A stretch of 64,000 nt of DNA from Pollutiaquabacter aromativorans. GTDB taxonomy: Bacteria > Bacteroidota > Bacteroidia > AKYH767-A > 2013-40CM-41-45. The translations under genes and the position numbers were made by a program. The number at the start of each line of letters is the position of its first letter. Within the stretch, counting starts at the first letter, position 1. This document shows, piece by piece, positions 15,592-24,629 of the stretch. The stretch covers positions 1,302,001 through 1,366,000 of the forward strand of contig CP185379.1 of the NCBI GenBank assembly GCA_049177215.1. Direction: 5' to 3'. The notes under the pieces were generated by a model that was given only the letters and a program-made list of their open reading frames with translations, ran no database searches and was not told the origin of the DNA.

Positions 15592-17168
15592 TTGGCTGCA
15601 GCTTTGACGGTGATGTTCAATTCCAGCGGCGCGTCGGTTACCTGGACATCCTCCGCGTGATTCTCGAAGTTGTAGCCTTCGAGACGTAGTTTGTAGGTGC
15701 CGGGATCTACCGCGAGGTAGAAGTGCGTGGTAGCCACCTGGGGTTTATATTCCTGGACCGGTTGTCCATTCGCGTCCTCCAACACGGCTTTGGTCAATTC
15801 CACTTTCGCTCCTGTCGAAGAAGTGATGTTGCCACTGATCAGGGTCCGAACCGGAAATGAAGCTTTGTCATCGAAGGTCAACTGCCAGATGTCGCGATCA
15901 CCCAATCCGCCTTTTCGGCTACAACTTACATACGCGGATTTACCGTCAGCGGTGAACGAGATGAAACGGTTATCATCCGGAGTGTTGACCGGATAGCCGA
16001 GGTTCAGCGGAGCGGACCAGGTACCGGTCTTCGCGTCAAAAGAACTGCGGAACAAGTCGTAACCTCCCATACTGTTGTGTCCCTTGCTGGCAAAATAGAG
16101 CGTTTGACCATCCAGGGTCAAAAACGGTGCATCATCGTCGAACTTTGAATTGATGGTTGCTCCCAGATTAATGGCTTCTGACCATTCACCTTTCTCCCGT
16201 CGGATCATCCATAGATCACGACCGCCTTGACCTTCCTTTCGGTCACTGGAAAAGATCAGCAGGTTGCCGTCTGCTGAAAGGGCGGCAGCGCTTTCTTCTT
16301 GCTTGGAGTTGACCTGAGGCGGAAGCAGGTTGTACCGTTGCCAGGCTTTTCCTTTCAACGGCGCGGCACCGAGATCGCCAAAGATCTCCGCATTGTCAAA
16401 ATAGACATAAAGTTGATTTCCGTCCTGAGTCATCCCGACGGCTTCTTCATCCCAGTCGGTGTTGACCAGTCCGCCAATGCCTTTCGCTTTCATCCAGGCG
16501 GTATCTTTCCAGGTGCACCAATATATATCGGAAGGATAGATCCCAAGATCTTCAATGAATCCACCGATATTGCCTTTTCTTCTGGAGGTGAACACAAGCT
16601 GCTTCCCGTTGGCGGAGATGAACGGATTGTATTCATCATAGATCGTATTGATCGCCTTGCCCGGGTTGGTGAACGTAACCGCGACCGGATGAGCGCAGAG
16701 TTCTTTTCCGTTCTGGCACATCTGAATAAGACGTTCCGGACTTACGAAATCACGAAGCGGCTTATTGTTGTTGGCGGTCTTGAAGGTGCTCAAGGATGCG
16801 ATCGCATCATCCCAGCGCAACTGGTGCATATAAGCGATGCCCATCCAAAAATCGATCTCCTTCTTGGCGTCCTTGGCTGCTTTCCCCTTTTCCAAATGCT
16901 CCAGCGCTTCCGCCTTGTCCTGATTCGTCAGTAGATAGCAGACACCCAGTTTGTATTGATAATCCGCATTGCCAGGATCCGACTTGACCAGTTCCTTGTA
17001 GGATTTCAAGGCACTGTCGAAGTTGCCGGCAACGAACAGGACTGATGCGTCTTTCTTGACCACCTTAGCCTCATCAGCTGTCAGTACGTGGTTCTTTGCT
17101 TTCTGGGCGGATGTCAGGACGGGGAGAAGACACCCGAGCCACAGGAATAACCGGTAATGCTTTCGCAT
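15588..17168 (-). CDS. PorE-like TPR / PD40 propeller / carboxypeptidase-regulatory-like protein lacking an OmpA domain
   Basis: 526 residues. Signal peptide 1-21 (LTSAQ). TPR repeats cover about 30-150 (DSALKSYKELVKSDPGNADYQYK and following). A beta-propeller of PD40/WD40 repeats follows (LVFTSRRKG, LYVYFDNAE, LIFSSDRKEGQGGRDLWM, LYFASKGHNSMGGYDLF, AYVSCSRKGGLGDRDIW). Residues 440-526 form a carboxypeptidase-regulatory-like domain. This order matches PorE of the type IX secretion system, but PorE ends with an OmpA-type peptidoglycan-binding domain that is missing here. Likely a periplasmic or outer-membrane scaffold; role in T9SS is inference. Confidence 0.8.
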   Translation of the reverse strand: MRKHYRLFLWLGCLLPVLTSAQKAKNHVLTADEAKVVKKDASVLFVAGNFDSALKSYKELVKSDPGNADYQYKLGVCYLLTNQDKAEALEHLEKGKAAKDAKKEIDFWMGIAYMHQLRWDDAIASLSTFKTANNNKPLRDFVSPERLIQMCQNGKELCAHPVAVTFTNPGKAINTIYDEYNPFISANGKQLVFTSRRKGNIGGFIEDLGIYPSDIYWCTWKDTAWMKAKGIGGLVNTDWDEEAVGMTQDGNQLYVYFDNAEIFGDLGAAPLKGKAWQRYNLLPPQVNSKQEESAAALSADGNLLIFSSDRKEGQGGRDLWMIRREKGEWSEAINLGATINSKFDDDAPFLTLDGQTLYFASKGHNSMGGYDLFRSSFDAKTGTWSAPLNLGYPVNTPDDNRFISFTADGKSAYVSCSRKGGLGDRDIWQLTFDDKASFPVRTLISGNITSSTGAKVELTKAVLEDANGQPVQEYKPQVATTHFYLAVDPGTYKLRLEGYNFENHAEDVQVTDAPLELNITVKAAAK

Positions 17169-17203
17169 GCAGGTAGGATAGACTTTAGGGGAAGTGAGGT
17201 TGC

Positions 17204-18520
17204 TCAGATGGGACGATTCACATCGAATTGTTCGAGGTAATCCGCTACGCGACGAACGAAGCTGCCGCCCAACGATCCGTCCACCACGCGGTGATCATAC
17301 GAAAGCGACAGGAACATCATGTGCCTGATCCCGATCGTATCGCCTTCCGGTGTTTCAATGACGGCCGGTTTTTTCCGGATGGCGCCGACTGCCAGAATGG
17401 CTACTTGGGGTTGGTTGATAATCGGTGTTCCCATTACGTTACCAAAGCTGCCTACGTTCGTCAGCGTGAACGTGCCGTCCTGGATCTCGTCGGGTTTCAG
17501 TTTGTTCTGACGTGCACGATTGGCCAGGTCATTGACCGATTTGGTTAGGCCGATCAGATTGAGGTGATCCGCATTCCTGATGACCGGAACGATGAGGTTT
17601 CCCGAAGGAAGCGCCGTGGCCATACCGATGTTGATGTATTTCTTCACAATGATCTTGTTCCCGTCAACTGAGACGTTGATCATCGGAAAATCCCGGATAG
17701 CCCTTGCTACCGCTTCAATAAAGATAGGGGTGAAGGTGATCTTTTCTTTCTCGCGCTTCTCAAAGGCACCCTTGACCTTATCACGCCATTTGACCAGATT
17801 CGTCACATCAGCTTCCACATAGGAAGTCACATGCGGCGAAGTATGCTTCGACATCACCATATGGTCCGCGATAATTTTCCGCATGCGGTCCATTTCAATG
17901 ATCTCGACCGCGCCGGAAACACTTACCGCCGGAGCAGTATAGGCTGGAGCGGCTGCGGTTGCTACGGCTGGTGCAGGGACAGGTGCCGGAGCGCTGATCT
18001 GTTGTCCTTGCTGCCGGTTGTCGATATGCTGGAGAATATCCTGCTTGGTAACCCGGTTGTTCATGCCGGTTCCCGGGATACTCTCCAGTTCCTGCATGCC
18101 GATGCCTTCCTGCTTGGCGATATTTCTCACTAAAGGCGAATAAAAGCGACCGCTGCCGGATGATGACTTGACCAGAGGCTCGGATACTGCTACCGGAGCG
18201 GCGGATTTGTGTCCGTTAGACGTTACAGCAGGAGCCGGTTGCGCTGCCGGGGCCGGACTGGCAGGAGTCGCAGCGACTTTGTCTTGTTCAGACCCGATCT
18301 CAGCGATCACTTCACCGACTTTGACAACCTGTCCCTCCTCAAAGAGGCGCTTTTTCAGGATACCCGCAACCGGAGAAGGTACTTCGGAGTCGACTTTATC
18401 CGTCGCGATCTCCAATACCGGTTCATCGGCTTCAATGCGATCGCCTTCCTTTTTCAGCCATTTGAGAATCGTAGCCTCTGCCACGCTTTCGCCCATTTTG
18501 GGCATGATGAGTTGCGCCAT
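17204..18520 (-). CDS. 2-oxo acid dehydrogenase E2 (dihydrolipoamide acyltransferase)
   Basis: 438 residues. E2 forms the core of pyruvate, 2-oxoglutarate or branched-chain dehydrogenase complexes. Domains: one lipoyl domain (1-78) with lipoylated Lys in EIATDKVDSE; an Ala/Pro-rich linker; the E3/E1-binding domain (about 128-165, FYSPLVRNIAKQEGI); a second Ala/Pro linker; and the acyltransferase core (about 210-438) with the active-site DHRVVDGSLGG. One lipoyl domain with DKV is common in branched-chain or 2-oxoglutarate E2s, but the substrate cannot be fixed. No E1 or E3 gene is adjacent. Promoter candidate at 18565-18572. Confidence 0.93.
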   Translation of the reverse strand: MAQLIMPKMGESVAEATILKWLKKEGDRIEADEPVLEIATDKVDSEVPSPVAGILKKRLFEEGQVVKVGEVIAEIGSEQDKVAATPASPAPAAQPAPAVTSNGHKSAAPVAVSEPLVKSSSGSGRFYSPLVRNIAKQEGIGMQELESIPGTGMNNRVTKQDILQHIDNRQQGQQISAPAPVPAPAVATAAAPAYTAPAVSVSGAVEIIEMDRMRKIIADHMVMSKHTSPHVTSYVEADVTNLVKWRDKVKGAFEKREKEKITFTPIFIEAVARAIRDFPMINVSVDGNKIIVKKYINIGMATALPSGNLIVPVIRNADHLNLIGLTKSVNDLANRARQNKLKPDEIQDGTFTLTNVGSFGNVMGTPIINQPQVAILAVGAIRKKPAVIETPEGDTIGIRHMMFLSLSYDHRVVDGSLGGSFVRRVADYLEQFDVNRPI

Positions 18521-18564
18521 CGGTTGGGAATAGAATAGGAATGACCCCGCTACCGGGGTTTTAG

Positions 18565-18572
18565 CAAAATTA
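18565..18572 (-). promoter_or_regulatory. E2 gene promoter -7 box (TAATTTTG)
   Basis: An exact match to the Bacteroidota -7 consensus TAnnTTTG on the minus strand, 45 nt before the E2 ATG and just after the glycosyltransferase stop. A short GC-rich hairpin (ACCCCG / CGGGGT, about 18543-18558) lies in the resulting leader. No good -33 TTG was seen. Confidence 0.45.
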
Positions 18573-18586
18573 GCAATAAGGATGCG

Positions 18587-20572
18587 TTAATTTCCTGCCG
18601 TCCGCCCCAATTTTCTCAACCCTTTCCACAGGATGCGCAGATCCGTATCGGTCTGATAATCTTTAGCGTACAACGTATTCAGCCGTTGTAAGGTGGACGA
18701 ATCCGTTGTGAGATCGCGCAGTTGGTCGCCGGGATGCAGGATACCGGGACGGATCCTTGGCAATTCATCCAATCCGGAGGCCGCCTGGTTGTAGCCGACC
18801 AACGACATGCTGCCCAGCAATACTTTGAACAAGTTGAGGAAAAATGTCCAGGGTCGCTGTTGTAACCACATCAGGATCGGACTGACCAGCAGCAGCGCGA
18901 TGGAGAAGGTGATATCGAGAAACCGCTTGTTCCGCCGGTTCTCTTTCTTTCCAATGCTGTTGATATCGATCACATACAATTCTCCCGGATCGTCAATCGA
19001 ATTACTGCCGATGATGAACAAGCTGTCTGGTGGAGCGATCTTGAATTCAATTGCTTTCCCCGCCATGCCGGCCATGAGCGCAATGATCCGGTTGGAGGCA
19101 AGGTCACGTGCACAGAAGATCACTTCGTCGATGGCAAAAACTTCGACGATACTCGTCAGCTGAGAAAGATCACCGAGCCGATAGGTGTTCAGTTCCTGCG
19201 ACTTTCCAGGATGAGACCGGGTTATTTCTTCCGGTCGCACAAATCCGATGAAATTGTGATTGGTGCCGGTCAGTTTGAGCAGTGACAAGACCCGGGAACC
19301 TTCTTCTTCACTGCCGACAATGATCAGACGTTTGGGTCGGTCATTGGCCAATTCATAGCGCTTTTTCCAAAGCACATTCAACACGAGGCGAATAACTACC
19401 GCAGCCGCCGTAGCCCAGGCCGCTCCAAGCAGGATAAGTGCCCTCGAAAAACGATAATGCTCGGGGAGCAAGGCATAGCCCACCAGGATGATCAGGGTGC
19501 CGGTGAAAACTCCTCGAACAACTTTCGCGATGCGGATGGGCACATCGTAGCCGCCGCTGAAATAGATACAGACGATCCAGCAGAGGATATAGGTTGGGAC
19601 AGCCGCTTGAAGAAACAACTCAGGATAACGCACGTTCATGTTCGTTCCCCAATACGCCTGGAGAAAGTACAAGCCCGCGAACAGGAAACCGAAATCAAGT
19701 GCCGGCAACAACAGGTTTCGGAATGCCCGGGTCAGGACCGCCGCTCCGGCACGTAGGTAGATCGCAATCCGGATAAAAAAGGAGAACAGGCTGGCGTTCT
19801 GTGGGGAAAAATGCTTCTTCGCGAAAATGATCATCGCGTTGTAAAACACGAAGACATAATTCACGCTGCTCTTTTTCGTGCTTTCTCCCTTGTAATGGAT
19901 GATCTGTGTGCCGGGGAAATAGTAATTCTTGAAACCGGCTTTTTGGATCCGGTAGGAGAGGTCGATGTCTTCCCCGTACATGAAAAAATCCTCGTCCAGC
20001 AAACCGCATTTCGTCAGGGCCGCTTGTCGGAGCAACATGAATGCTCCGGCCAGGACATCAACCACATGCGTTTCATTTTTATCGAGGAACCCGAGATGAT
20101 ACCTGCCGAACCGGGTGGACCGAGGAAAGAGTGCGCTCAGGCCGAAGATCTTGTAAAAGGCCACGGCAGGAGTCGGTAAGCCGCGCTTTGATTCCGGCAG
20201 GTATCGTCCGCTACCGTCAATCATCTTGACACCCAATCCACCGGCGTCGGGATGTTCGTCCATGAACCGGACGATCTTTTCAAACGTGTCTTCCTCTACT
20301 ACGGTGTCCGGATTGAGTAAGAGGACGTACTCGCCGGAAGCGATCCGGATCGCCTGATTGTTCGCTTTGGAAAATCCGAGGTTCTCCTTGTTGGCAATCA
20401 GCCGCACCGAGGGGAATTTCTCCTGAACCATCTCGACCGATCCGTCCACCGAGTTGTTGTCGACCACGAATACTTCACTGGATACCCGCTTGCAGGCGAT
20501 CTCGACACTGCGCAGGCACTGTTCCAGAAAGTACTGTACGTTGTAGTTGACAATGACGACGGAAAGCTTCAC
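18587..20572 (-). CDS. GT2 glycosyltransferase fused to a degenerate polyprenyl-phosphate sugar transferase
   Basis: 661 residues. Residues 1-240 are a GT-A family 2 glycosyltransferase of rhamnosyl type: VVIVNYN, VVDNNSVDGS, NPDTVV as the metal motif, and EDIDLSYRIQKAGF. Residues 265-420 hold about five membrane helices. Residues 425-540 are a Rossmann-like segment (RLIIVGSEEEGSRV), as in UDP-sugar:polyprenyl-phosphate phosphotransferases. From 547, RFLDITFSIALLLVSPI is the sugar-transferase entry helix, but the catalytic RxGxxGxxF/KFRTM block is absent: the chain jumps to a LLGSMSLVGY remnant. Likely an envelope polysaccharide enzyme whose second half is non-catalytic. It sits 15 bp after recR. 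Confidence 0.82.
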   Translation of the reverse strand: MKLSVVIVNYNVQYFLEQCLRSVEIACKRVSSEVFVVDNNSVDGSVEMVQEKFPSVRLIANKENLGFSKANNQAIRIASGEYVLLLNPDTVVEEDTFEKIVRFMDEHPDAGGLGVKMIDGSGRYLPESKRGLPTPAVAFYKIFGLSALFPRSTRFGRYHLGFLDKNETHVVDVLAGAFMLLRQAALTKCGLLDEDFFMYGEDIDLSYRIQKAGFKNYYFPGTQIIHYKGESTKKSSVNYVFVFYNAMIIFAKKHFSPQNASLFSFFIRIAIYLRAGAAVLTRAFRNLLLPALDFGFLFAGLYFLQAYWGTNMNVRYPELFLQAAVPTYILCWIVCIYFSGGYDVPIRIAKVVRGVFTGTLIILVGYALLPEHYRFSRALILLGAAWATAAAVVIRLVLNVLWKKRYELANDRPKRLIIVGSEEEGSRVLSLLKLTGTNHNFIGFVRPEEITRSHPGKSQELNTYRLGDLSQLTSIVEVFAIDEVIFCARDLASNRIIALMAGMAGKAIEFKIAPPDSLFIIGSNSIDDPGELYVIDINSIGKKENRRNKRFLDITFSIALLLVSPILMWLQQRPWTFFLNLFKVLLGSMSLVGYNQAASGLDELPRIRPGILHPGDQLRDLTTDSSTLQRLNTLYAKDYQTDTDLRILWKGLRKLGRTAGN

Positions 20573-20587
20573 GGAAGGAGTAGGGGG

Positions 20588-21229
20588 TCAGCGTTCGTTG
20601 GGTCGGGCTACGGCTTGTTCATAAGGGACTCGCTGCAGGATGGATCGTCCCAGCGTTACTTCGTCTGCGTATTCCAGCTCATCGCCGACCGAGATTCCCC
20701 GGGCAATGGTCGTACATTTCACATCCGGAGTGCCTATTGCCTGCATGCGTTTATAGATGTAAAAGGTCGTGGTATCGCCTTCCAGGGTTGTACCCAAAGC
20801 CATGATGACCTCGCGAATTTCACCTGATCGGATGCGTTCCAGGAAGGGTTCAATGCTGAGGTCTTGCGGTCCGATACCATCGATGGGAGAAATGATACCG
20901 CCCAAAACGTGGTAGCGGCCCTGATATTGTCCGGTGTTCTCGATCGCGATAACATCCCGTATGTCCTCGACGACACAGAGCAGTGAAGTCTCCCGACGGG
21001 GATTGGAACAGATGACGCAGGTGTCGGACTCGGAAATGTTGTTGCAGATCCTGCAATACCGGATTTCATCCCGAAGCCTGGACAAAACAGTACCCAGCCG
21101 GCGGGAGTCGCTGGCTGGCGCCTTTAACAGGTGTAAAACCAGCCGGAGCGCCGATCGCTTTCCGATTCCGGGTAAGCGGGAGAATTCCTGTACAGCTTCT
21201 TCGAGGATTCGGGATGGGAGACTGCTCAC
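20588..21229 (-). CDS. recR: Recombination protein RecR
   Basis: 213 residues, normal for RecR, which with RecO loads RecA at gaps and stalled forks. Visible: helix-hairpin-helix RLPGIGKRSALRL (19-31), the zinc finger CRICNNISESDTCVIC (four Cys), and the Toprim domain beginning LLCVVEDIRDVIAIE and ending with the ARGISVGDELEYADEVTLGRS segment. First gene of a minus-strand run with the GT2 fusion and E2; divergent from the symporter gene with 83 bp between starts. Confidence 0.97.
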   Translation of the reverse strand: MSSLPSRILEEAVQEFSRLPGIGKRSALRLVLHLLKAPASDSRRLGTVLSRLRDEIRYCRICNNISESDTCVICSNPRRETSLLCVVEDIRDVIAIENTGQYQGRYHVLGGIISPIDGIGPQDLSIEPFLERIRSGEIREVIMALGTTLEGDTTTFYIYKRMQAIGTPDVKCTTIARGISVGDELEYADEVTLGRSILQRVPYEQAVARPNER

Positions 21230-21312
21230 GGAAGGTGTTGAAAAAAGGACACTGGTGCGGGAATCCCGCCGAGACGAAATTACTTACTTCGGCCAGTATT
21301 CACAACCATAGA

Positions 21313-22794
21313 ATGTCTGCAACCCTTATCCTGACCTGTGTTGTCCTTTATTCGGCGCTGCTCTTTTTCGTCGTTTGGCTGACGAGTCGTGGTGCCGATA
21401 ACGAGTCCTACTTCATCGGTAACCGATCCTCCAAGTGGTATGTCGTGGCCTATGGTATGATCGGAGCCTCCTTGTCCGGAGTCACGTTCATGTCGGTGCC
21501 TGGCTGGGTCGGAACCACCGGCATGTCGTATATGATGGTAGTATTCGGTTACCTGCTCGGTTATGCCGCGATCGCCGGCATCCTGTTGCCGGTGTATTAT
21601 CGGATGCGGCTGACATCGATCTACTCTTACCTGGAACAGCGTTTCGGCTTTTGGAGCTATAAGACCGGCGCGTTTTACTTTATCCTGTCCCGGACCATCG
21701 GCGCTTCCTTCCGCTTATACATCGTCGTAAACGTCTTGCAAACCTTTGTTTTCGATGCATGGGGTGTCCCATTCGCGGTTACCGTAGGCGTATTCATTCT
21801 CCTGATCCTGCTTTATACCTACAAAGGCGGCGTTAAGACGATCGTTTGGACGGATACCCTGCAAACAACCTTCATGCTCCTGTCCCTGGTGCTTTCGATC
21901 GTCCTGATACTCGGTAAACTCGGCTGGTCGTGGGGCGAATTGGTGAACCAACTCACTTCGGGACCCTACTCGAATATGGTCGTTTCCGATGTGAAAGCCT
22001 CGAACTTCGCCTGGAAACATTTCTTCGGCGGAATGTTCATCGCCATCGCCATGACCGGCCTCGACCAGGAGATGATGCAAAAGAACATCAGCGTCCGGAC
22101 GCTGGGCGAGTCGCAAAAAAACATGATCAGTTTCAGCCTGATCCTGGTGCTGGTTAACTTGCTCTTTCTCTCCTTGGGCATTCTGCTGTACAATTACGTT
22201 TCCGTAGAAGGTATCTCTACCCAATTCCATACTTCCGATGACTTATTCCCAACGGTGGCATTACAGCACCTGGGAACGCTTTCCGCCGTATTCTTTATCA
22301 TCGGACTTATCTCGGCCGCCTATCCCAGCGCAGATGGGGCTTTGACCGCACTGACCGCTTCATTTTGCATTGACTTCCTGGGAATGGAACGAAAAGACTG
22401 GTCGAAAGAGAAAAAGGAACGGACCCGTTACACGGTACACATTGCATTCGCGATACTTCTGCTCCTGGTTATCGTGGTCTTCCGGATCATCAACAACGAT
22501 GCGGTGATCGGGATCCTATTCAAAGCGGCCGGCTATACCTATGGTCCCTTGTTGGGATTGTACGCATTCGGGCTGTTTACACGACATCCGGTACGGGATC
22601 GCTTCGTGCCGCTGGTTTGTCTCGTAGCCCCGGTCTTGTGCTTTTGGTTGAATGAAAATGCTCCGGTCTGGTGGAATGGCTACAAATTCGGCTTCGAATT
22701 GATCATTCTCAACGGACTGCTCACCTTTATCGGACTTTGGTTGCTGAAGGCCTCGGGGACATCAAAGCCATTCGATGTTAAAAAATCAGTTTAA
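21313..22794 (+). CDS. Sodium:solute symporter (SSS family)
   Basis: 493 residues from the ATG at 21313. Twelve to thirteen hydrophobic helices fit the SSS/LeuT-like fold of sodium-coupled uptake of sugars, amino acids or vitamins. The SSS-typical early segment is SYFIGNRSSKWYVVAYGMIGASLSGVT, and the sodium-site helix near GLISAAYPSADGALTAL matches the family. The solute is not predictable; neighbours give no clue. An upstream in-frame start at 21214 would overlap the divergent recR start and is rejected. Confidence 0.9.
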   Translation: MSATLILTCVVLYSALLFFVVWLTSRGADNESYFIGNRSSKWYVVAYGMIGASLSGVTFMSVPGWVGTTGMSYMMVVFGYLLGYAAIAGILLPVYYRMRLTSIYSYLEQRFGFWSYKTGAFYFILSRTIGASFRLYIVVNVLQTFVFDAWGVPFAVTVGVFILLILLYTYKGGVKTIVWTDTLQTTFMLLSLVLSIVLILGKLGWSWGELVNQLTSGPYSNMVVSDVKASNFAWKHFFGGMFIAIAMTGLDQEMMQKNISVRTLGESQKNMISFSLILVLVNLLFLSLGILLYNYVSVEGISTQFHTSDDLFPTVALQHLGTLSAVFFIIGLISAAYPSADGALTALTASFCIDFLGMERKDWSKEKKERTRYTVHIAFAILLLLVIVVFRIINNDAVIGILFKAAGYTYGPLLGLYAFGLFTRHPVRDRFVPLVCLVAPVLCFWLNENAPVWWNGYKFGFELIILNGLLTFIGLWLLKASGTSKPFDVKKSV

Positions 22795-22834
22795 ACCCGC
22801 GAAAAAAGGGGGAATAATTTCGGCTTATCTGGCA

Positions 22835-22842
22835 TAGTTTTG
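22835..22842 (+). promoter_or_regulatory. Promoter -7 box (TAGTTTTG) of the LysM gene
   Basis: Exact TAnnTTTG match ending 5 nt before the ATG at 22848, which predicts an almost leaderless transcript if translation starts there. The next in-frame ATGs at 22851 and 22857 would give a slightly longer leader. Confidence 0.5.
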
Positions 22843-22847
22843 TCTGT

Positions 22848-23822
22848 ATGATGGGAATGACGCGATTTAGGATTGCTTTTCTGTTGATCGGATGCCTCTT
22901 TGTAGTCAGTGCAGCCAATGCACTTCCGGTCGATTCAATTGGCACAACCACCAAAGACGGAAAAAAATACACCCGGCACGAAGTGGAATCGGGCGAAACC
23001 TGGTATGCTATCGCCCGGCAGTACGGTGTAACGTTTGCCGAATTGAAGCTGGCAAATCGCGGAAGTTCCGACCTCCTGAAACCGGGACAGGTACTGCTGG
23101 TCCCCACCGGTAAATCCAAACGAGGAATTGAACGGAAACACGACATAGAACCGGTACCCAATACTCCGGATGCACAGCCCCAATCACCAGCATCTGCCGT
23201 CACCCTAACACATACGGTGGGCGCAGGTGAAACCTTGTATGGTATTTCCAGGAAGTATTCGGTAAGTGTTGACGACCTGAAGAAGTGGAACAAACTAAGC
23301 AGTAACAGCCTCAACAAGGGTCAGAAACTGGAGATCCGAAAGAGCACCACGTCGACGGCTCATCCGGTTGTCGAAACGATCGTGCCGGAACAACCGGTAC
23401 CGGAAAAACAGCGTGTCCCTGAACCTGTCGTTTCAGTCCAACCGATGCCCAGGCCGAATCAGGAAGTGGAGTCCGAGGTAAAGCCGAAGACCGATGCAAG
23501 ACCCGTCCCGGAGCCGGATTACGCTTTCACGAATGGACGAAAGAAAGTGACCGAACAGGGCATGGCGGGATGGGTTGGCGACGAGGATATCAATCCCAAC
23601 CGTTATTACGCTTTGCACCGCAGTGCACCGAATGGTACCATTATCCGGGTCACCAACCGGATGAACAATGCAAATGTGTTTGTGAAAGTGGTCGGACGAT
23701 TGCCGGATTCCGGTGAGAACGAAGGCATGATCATCAAGATTTCCAAAGCCGCGGCCGACAAGATGGGCGTGATCGACCAGCGATTCCAGGTTGACCTCCT
23801 CTACGGAATTCAGGAGAAGTGA
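22848..23822 (+). CDS. LysM-repeat protein with RlpA-like double-psi beta-barrel
   Basis: 324 residues, starting at one of three close ATGs. Signal peptide to about residue 26 (VVSAANA). Two LysM peptidoglycan-binding repeats: about 44-87 (HEVESGETWYAIARQYGV) and 123-166 (HTVGAGETLYGISRKYSV). A Pro/Val/Glu-rich linker follows (about 170-225). The C-terminal 90 residues (RYYALHRSAPNGTIIRVTNRMNNANVFVKVVGRLPD) resemble the RlpA/DPBB fold of septal lytic transglycosylases, though I cannot confirm the catalytic Asp. Probably periplasmic, binding or cutting the wall. Convergent with the IMPase gene, 6 bp apart. Confidence 0.85.
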   Translation: MMGMTRFRIAFLLIGCLFVVSAANALPVDSIGTTTKDGKKYTRHEVESGETWYAIARQYGVTFAELKLANRGSSDLLKPGQVLLVPTGKSKRGIERKHDIEPVPNTPDAQPQSPASAVTLTHTVGAGETLYGISRKYSVSVDDLKKWNKLSSNSLNKGQKLEIRKSTTSTAHPVVETIVPEQPVPEKQRVPEPVVSVQPMPRPNQEVESEVKPKTDARPVPEPDYAFTNGRKKVTEQGMAGWVGDEDINPNRYYALHRSAPNGTIIRVTNRMNNANVFVKVVGRLPDSGENEGMIIKISKAAADKMGVIDQRFQVDLLYGIQEK

Positions 23823-23828
23823 GCGCTT

Positions 23829-24629
23829 TCAGGGACGAAACCGTTCCCGTACCACATCCAGGAAGCTGTTTTGTATCTCCGGTCCGCCGGCAATGATCTC
23901 GGCACCGTACAACGGGTTATCCTCGCCCGAAAAATCCGTTACGATCCCGCCAGCCTCGCGTACCAGCACGATCCCGCCTGCGACGTCCCACGGGTTCAAT
24001 CCATATTCGTAAAAAACCTCGAACCGGCCCGCTGCCACATAGGCAAGATCAGCCGCTGCAGACCCCAGTCTGCGTAAACCCCGCGTATGACGCATACAAT
24101 GATCGAACACTTCCATGTAGGGCTTCATCCGGTCATAATCGTGGTAAGGGAATCCTGTAGCGATCAGCGAATCCGCCAATGACGGGACGTTCGAAGTCCG
24201 GATCGGTTCTCCATTCAGATAGGCGCCATTGTCGGCTGAAGCATAGAAGCACTCGTCCAGGTTCAATTCATGAACGACTCCTACAAGGCCTTTGTTTCCG
24301 TCGAACAAGCCGATGCTGATACAATAGCAGGGGATACCGTGGATGAAATTGGTAGTGCCGTCAAGGGGGTCGATGATCCAGCGTAAGCCATTTCCTTCAT
24401 CGGTACGTGTCTTTTCCTCCGTCAGGAATCCGGCATCCGGCAGGATGTCCGCCAATCCGTCAACCAGCATACGCTCAGCTTCTTTGTCCACATACGAAAC
24501 CAGGTCGTTATGTCCTTTCTTTTCCACACGGTCCGCGCGAAAGCGCTTACGTTCCTGTAGAATGAACTGACCGACCTTTCCGGTCAGACTGGTAACCGCA
24601 CTGCATACCAGTTGGAGGTCCTCACGCAT
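23829..24629 (-). CDS. Inositol monophosphatase family protein
   Basis: 266 residues. Mg-dependent phosphatase of the IMPase/SuhB family. Metal ligands are visible in FLTEEKT (Glu), WIIDPLDGTTNFIHGIP (DPLDG) and GLNPWDVAGGIVLVREAGG (WD). Such enzymes dephosphorylate inositol-1-phosphate, 3'-phosphoadenosine nucleotides (CysQ) or other sugar phosphates; this one looks SuhB-like, but the substrate is unproven. It overlaps the end of lgt by 8 nt, so it is the last gene of the mtaB-lgt-IMPase operon. Confidence 0.92.
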   Translation of the reverse strand: MREDLQLVCSAVTSLTGKVGQFILQERKRFRADRVEKKGHNDLVSYVDKEAERMLVDGLADILPDAGFLTEEKTRTDEGNGLRWIIDPLDGTTNFIHGIPCYCISIGLFDGNKGLVGVVHELNLDECFYASADNGAYLNGEPIRTSNVPSLADSLIATGFPYHDYDRMKPYMEVFDHCMRHTRGLRRLGSAAADLAYVAAGRFEVFYEYGLNPWDVAGGIVLVREAGGIVTDFSGEDNPLYGAEIIAGGPEIQNSFLDVVRERFRP

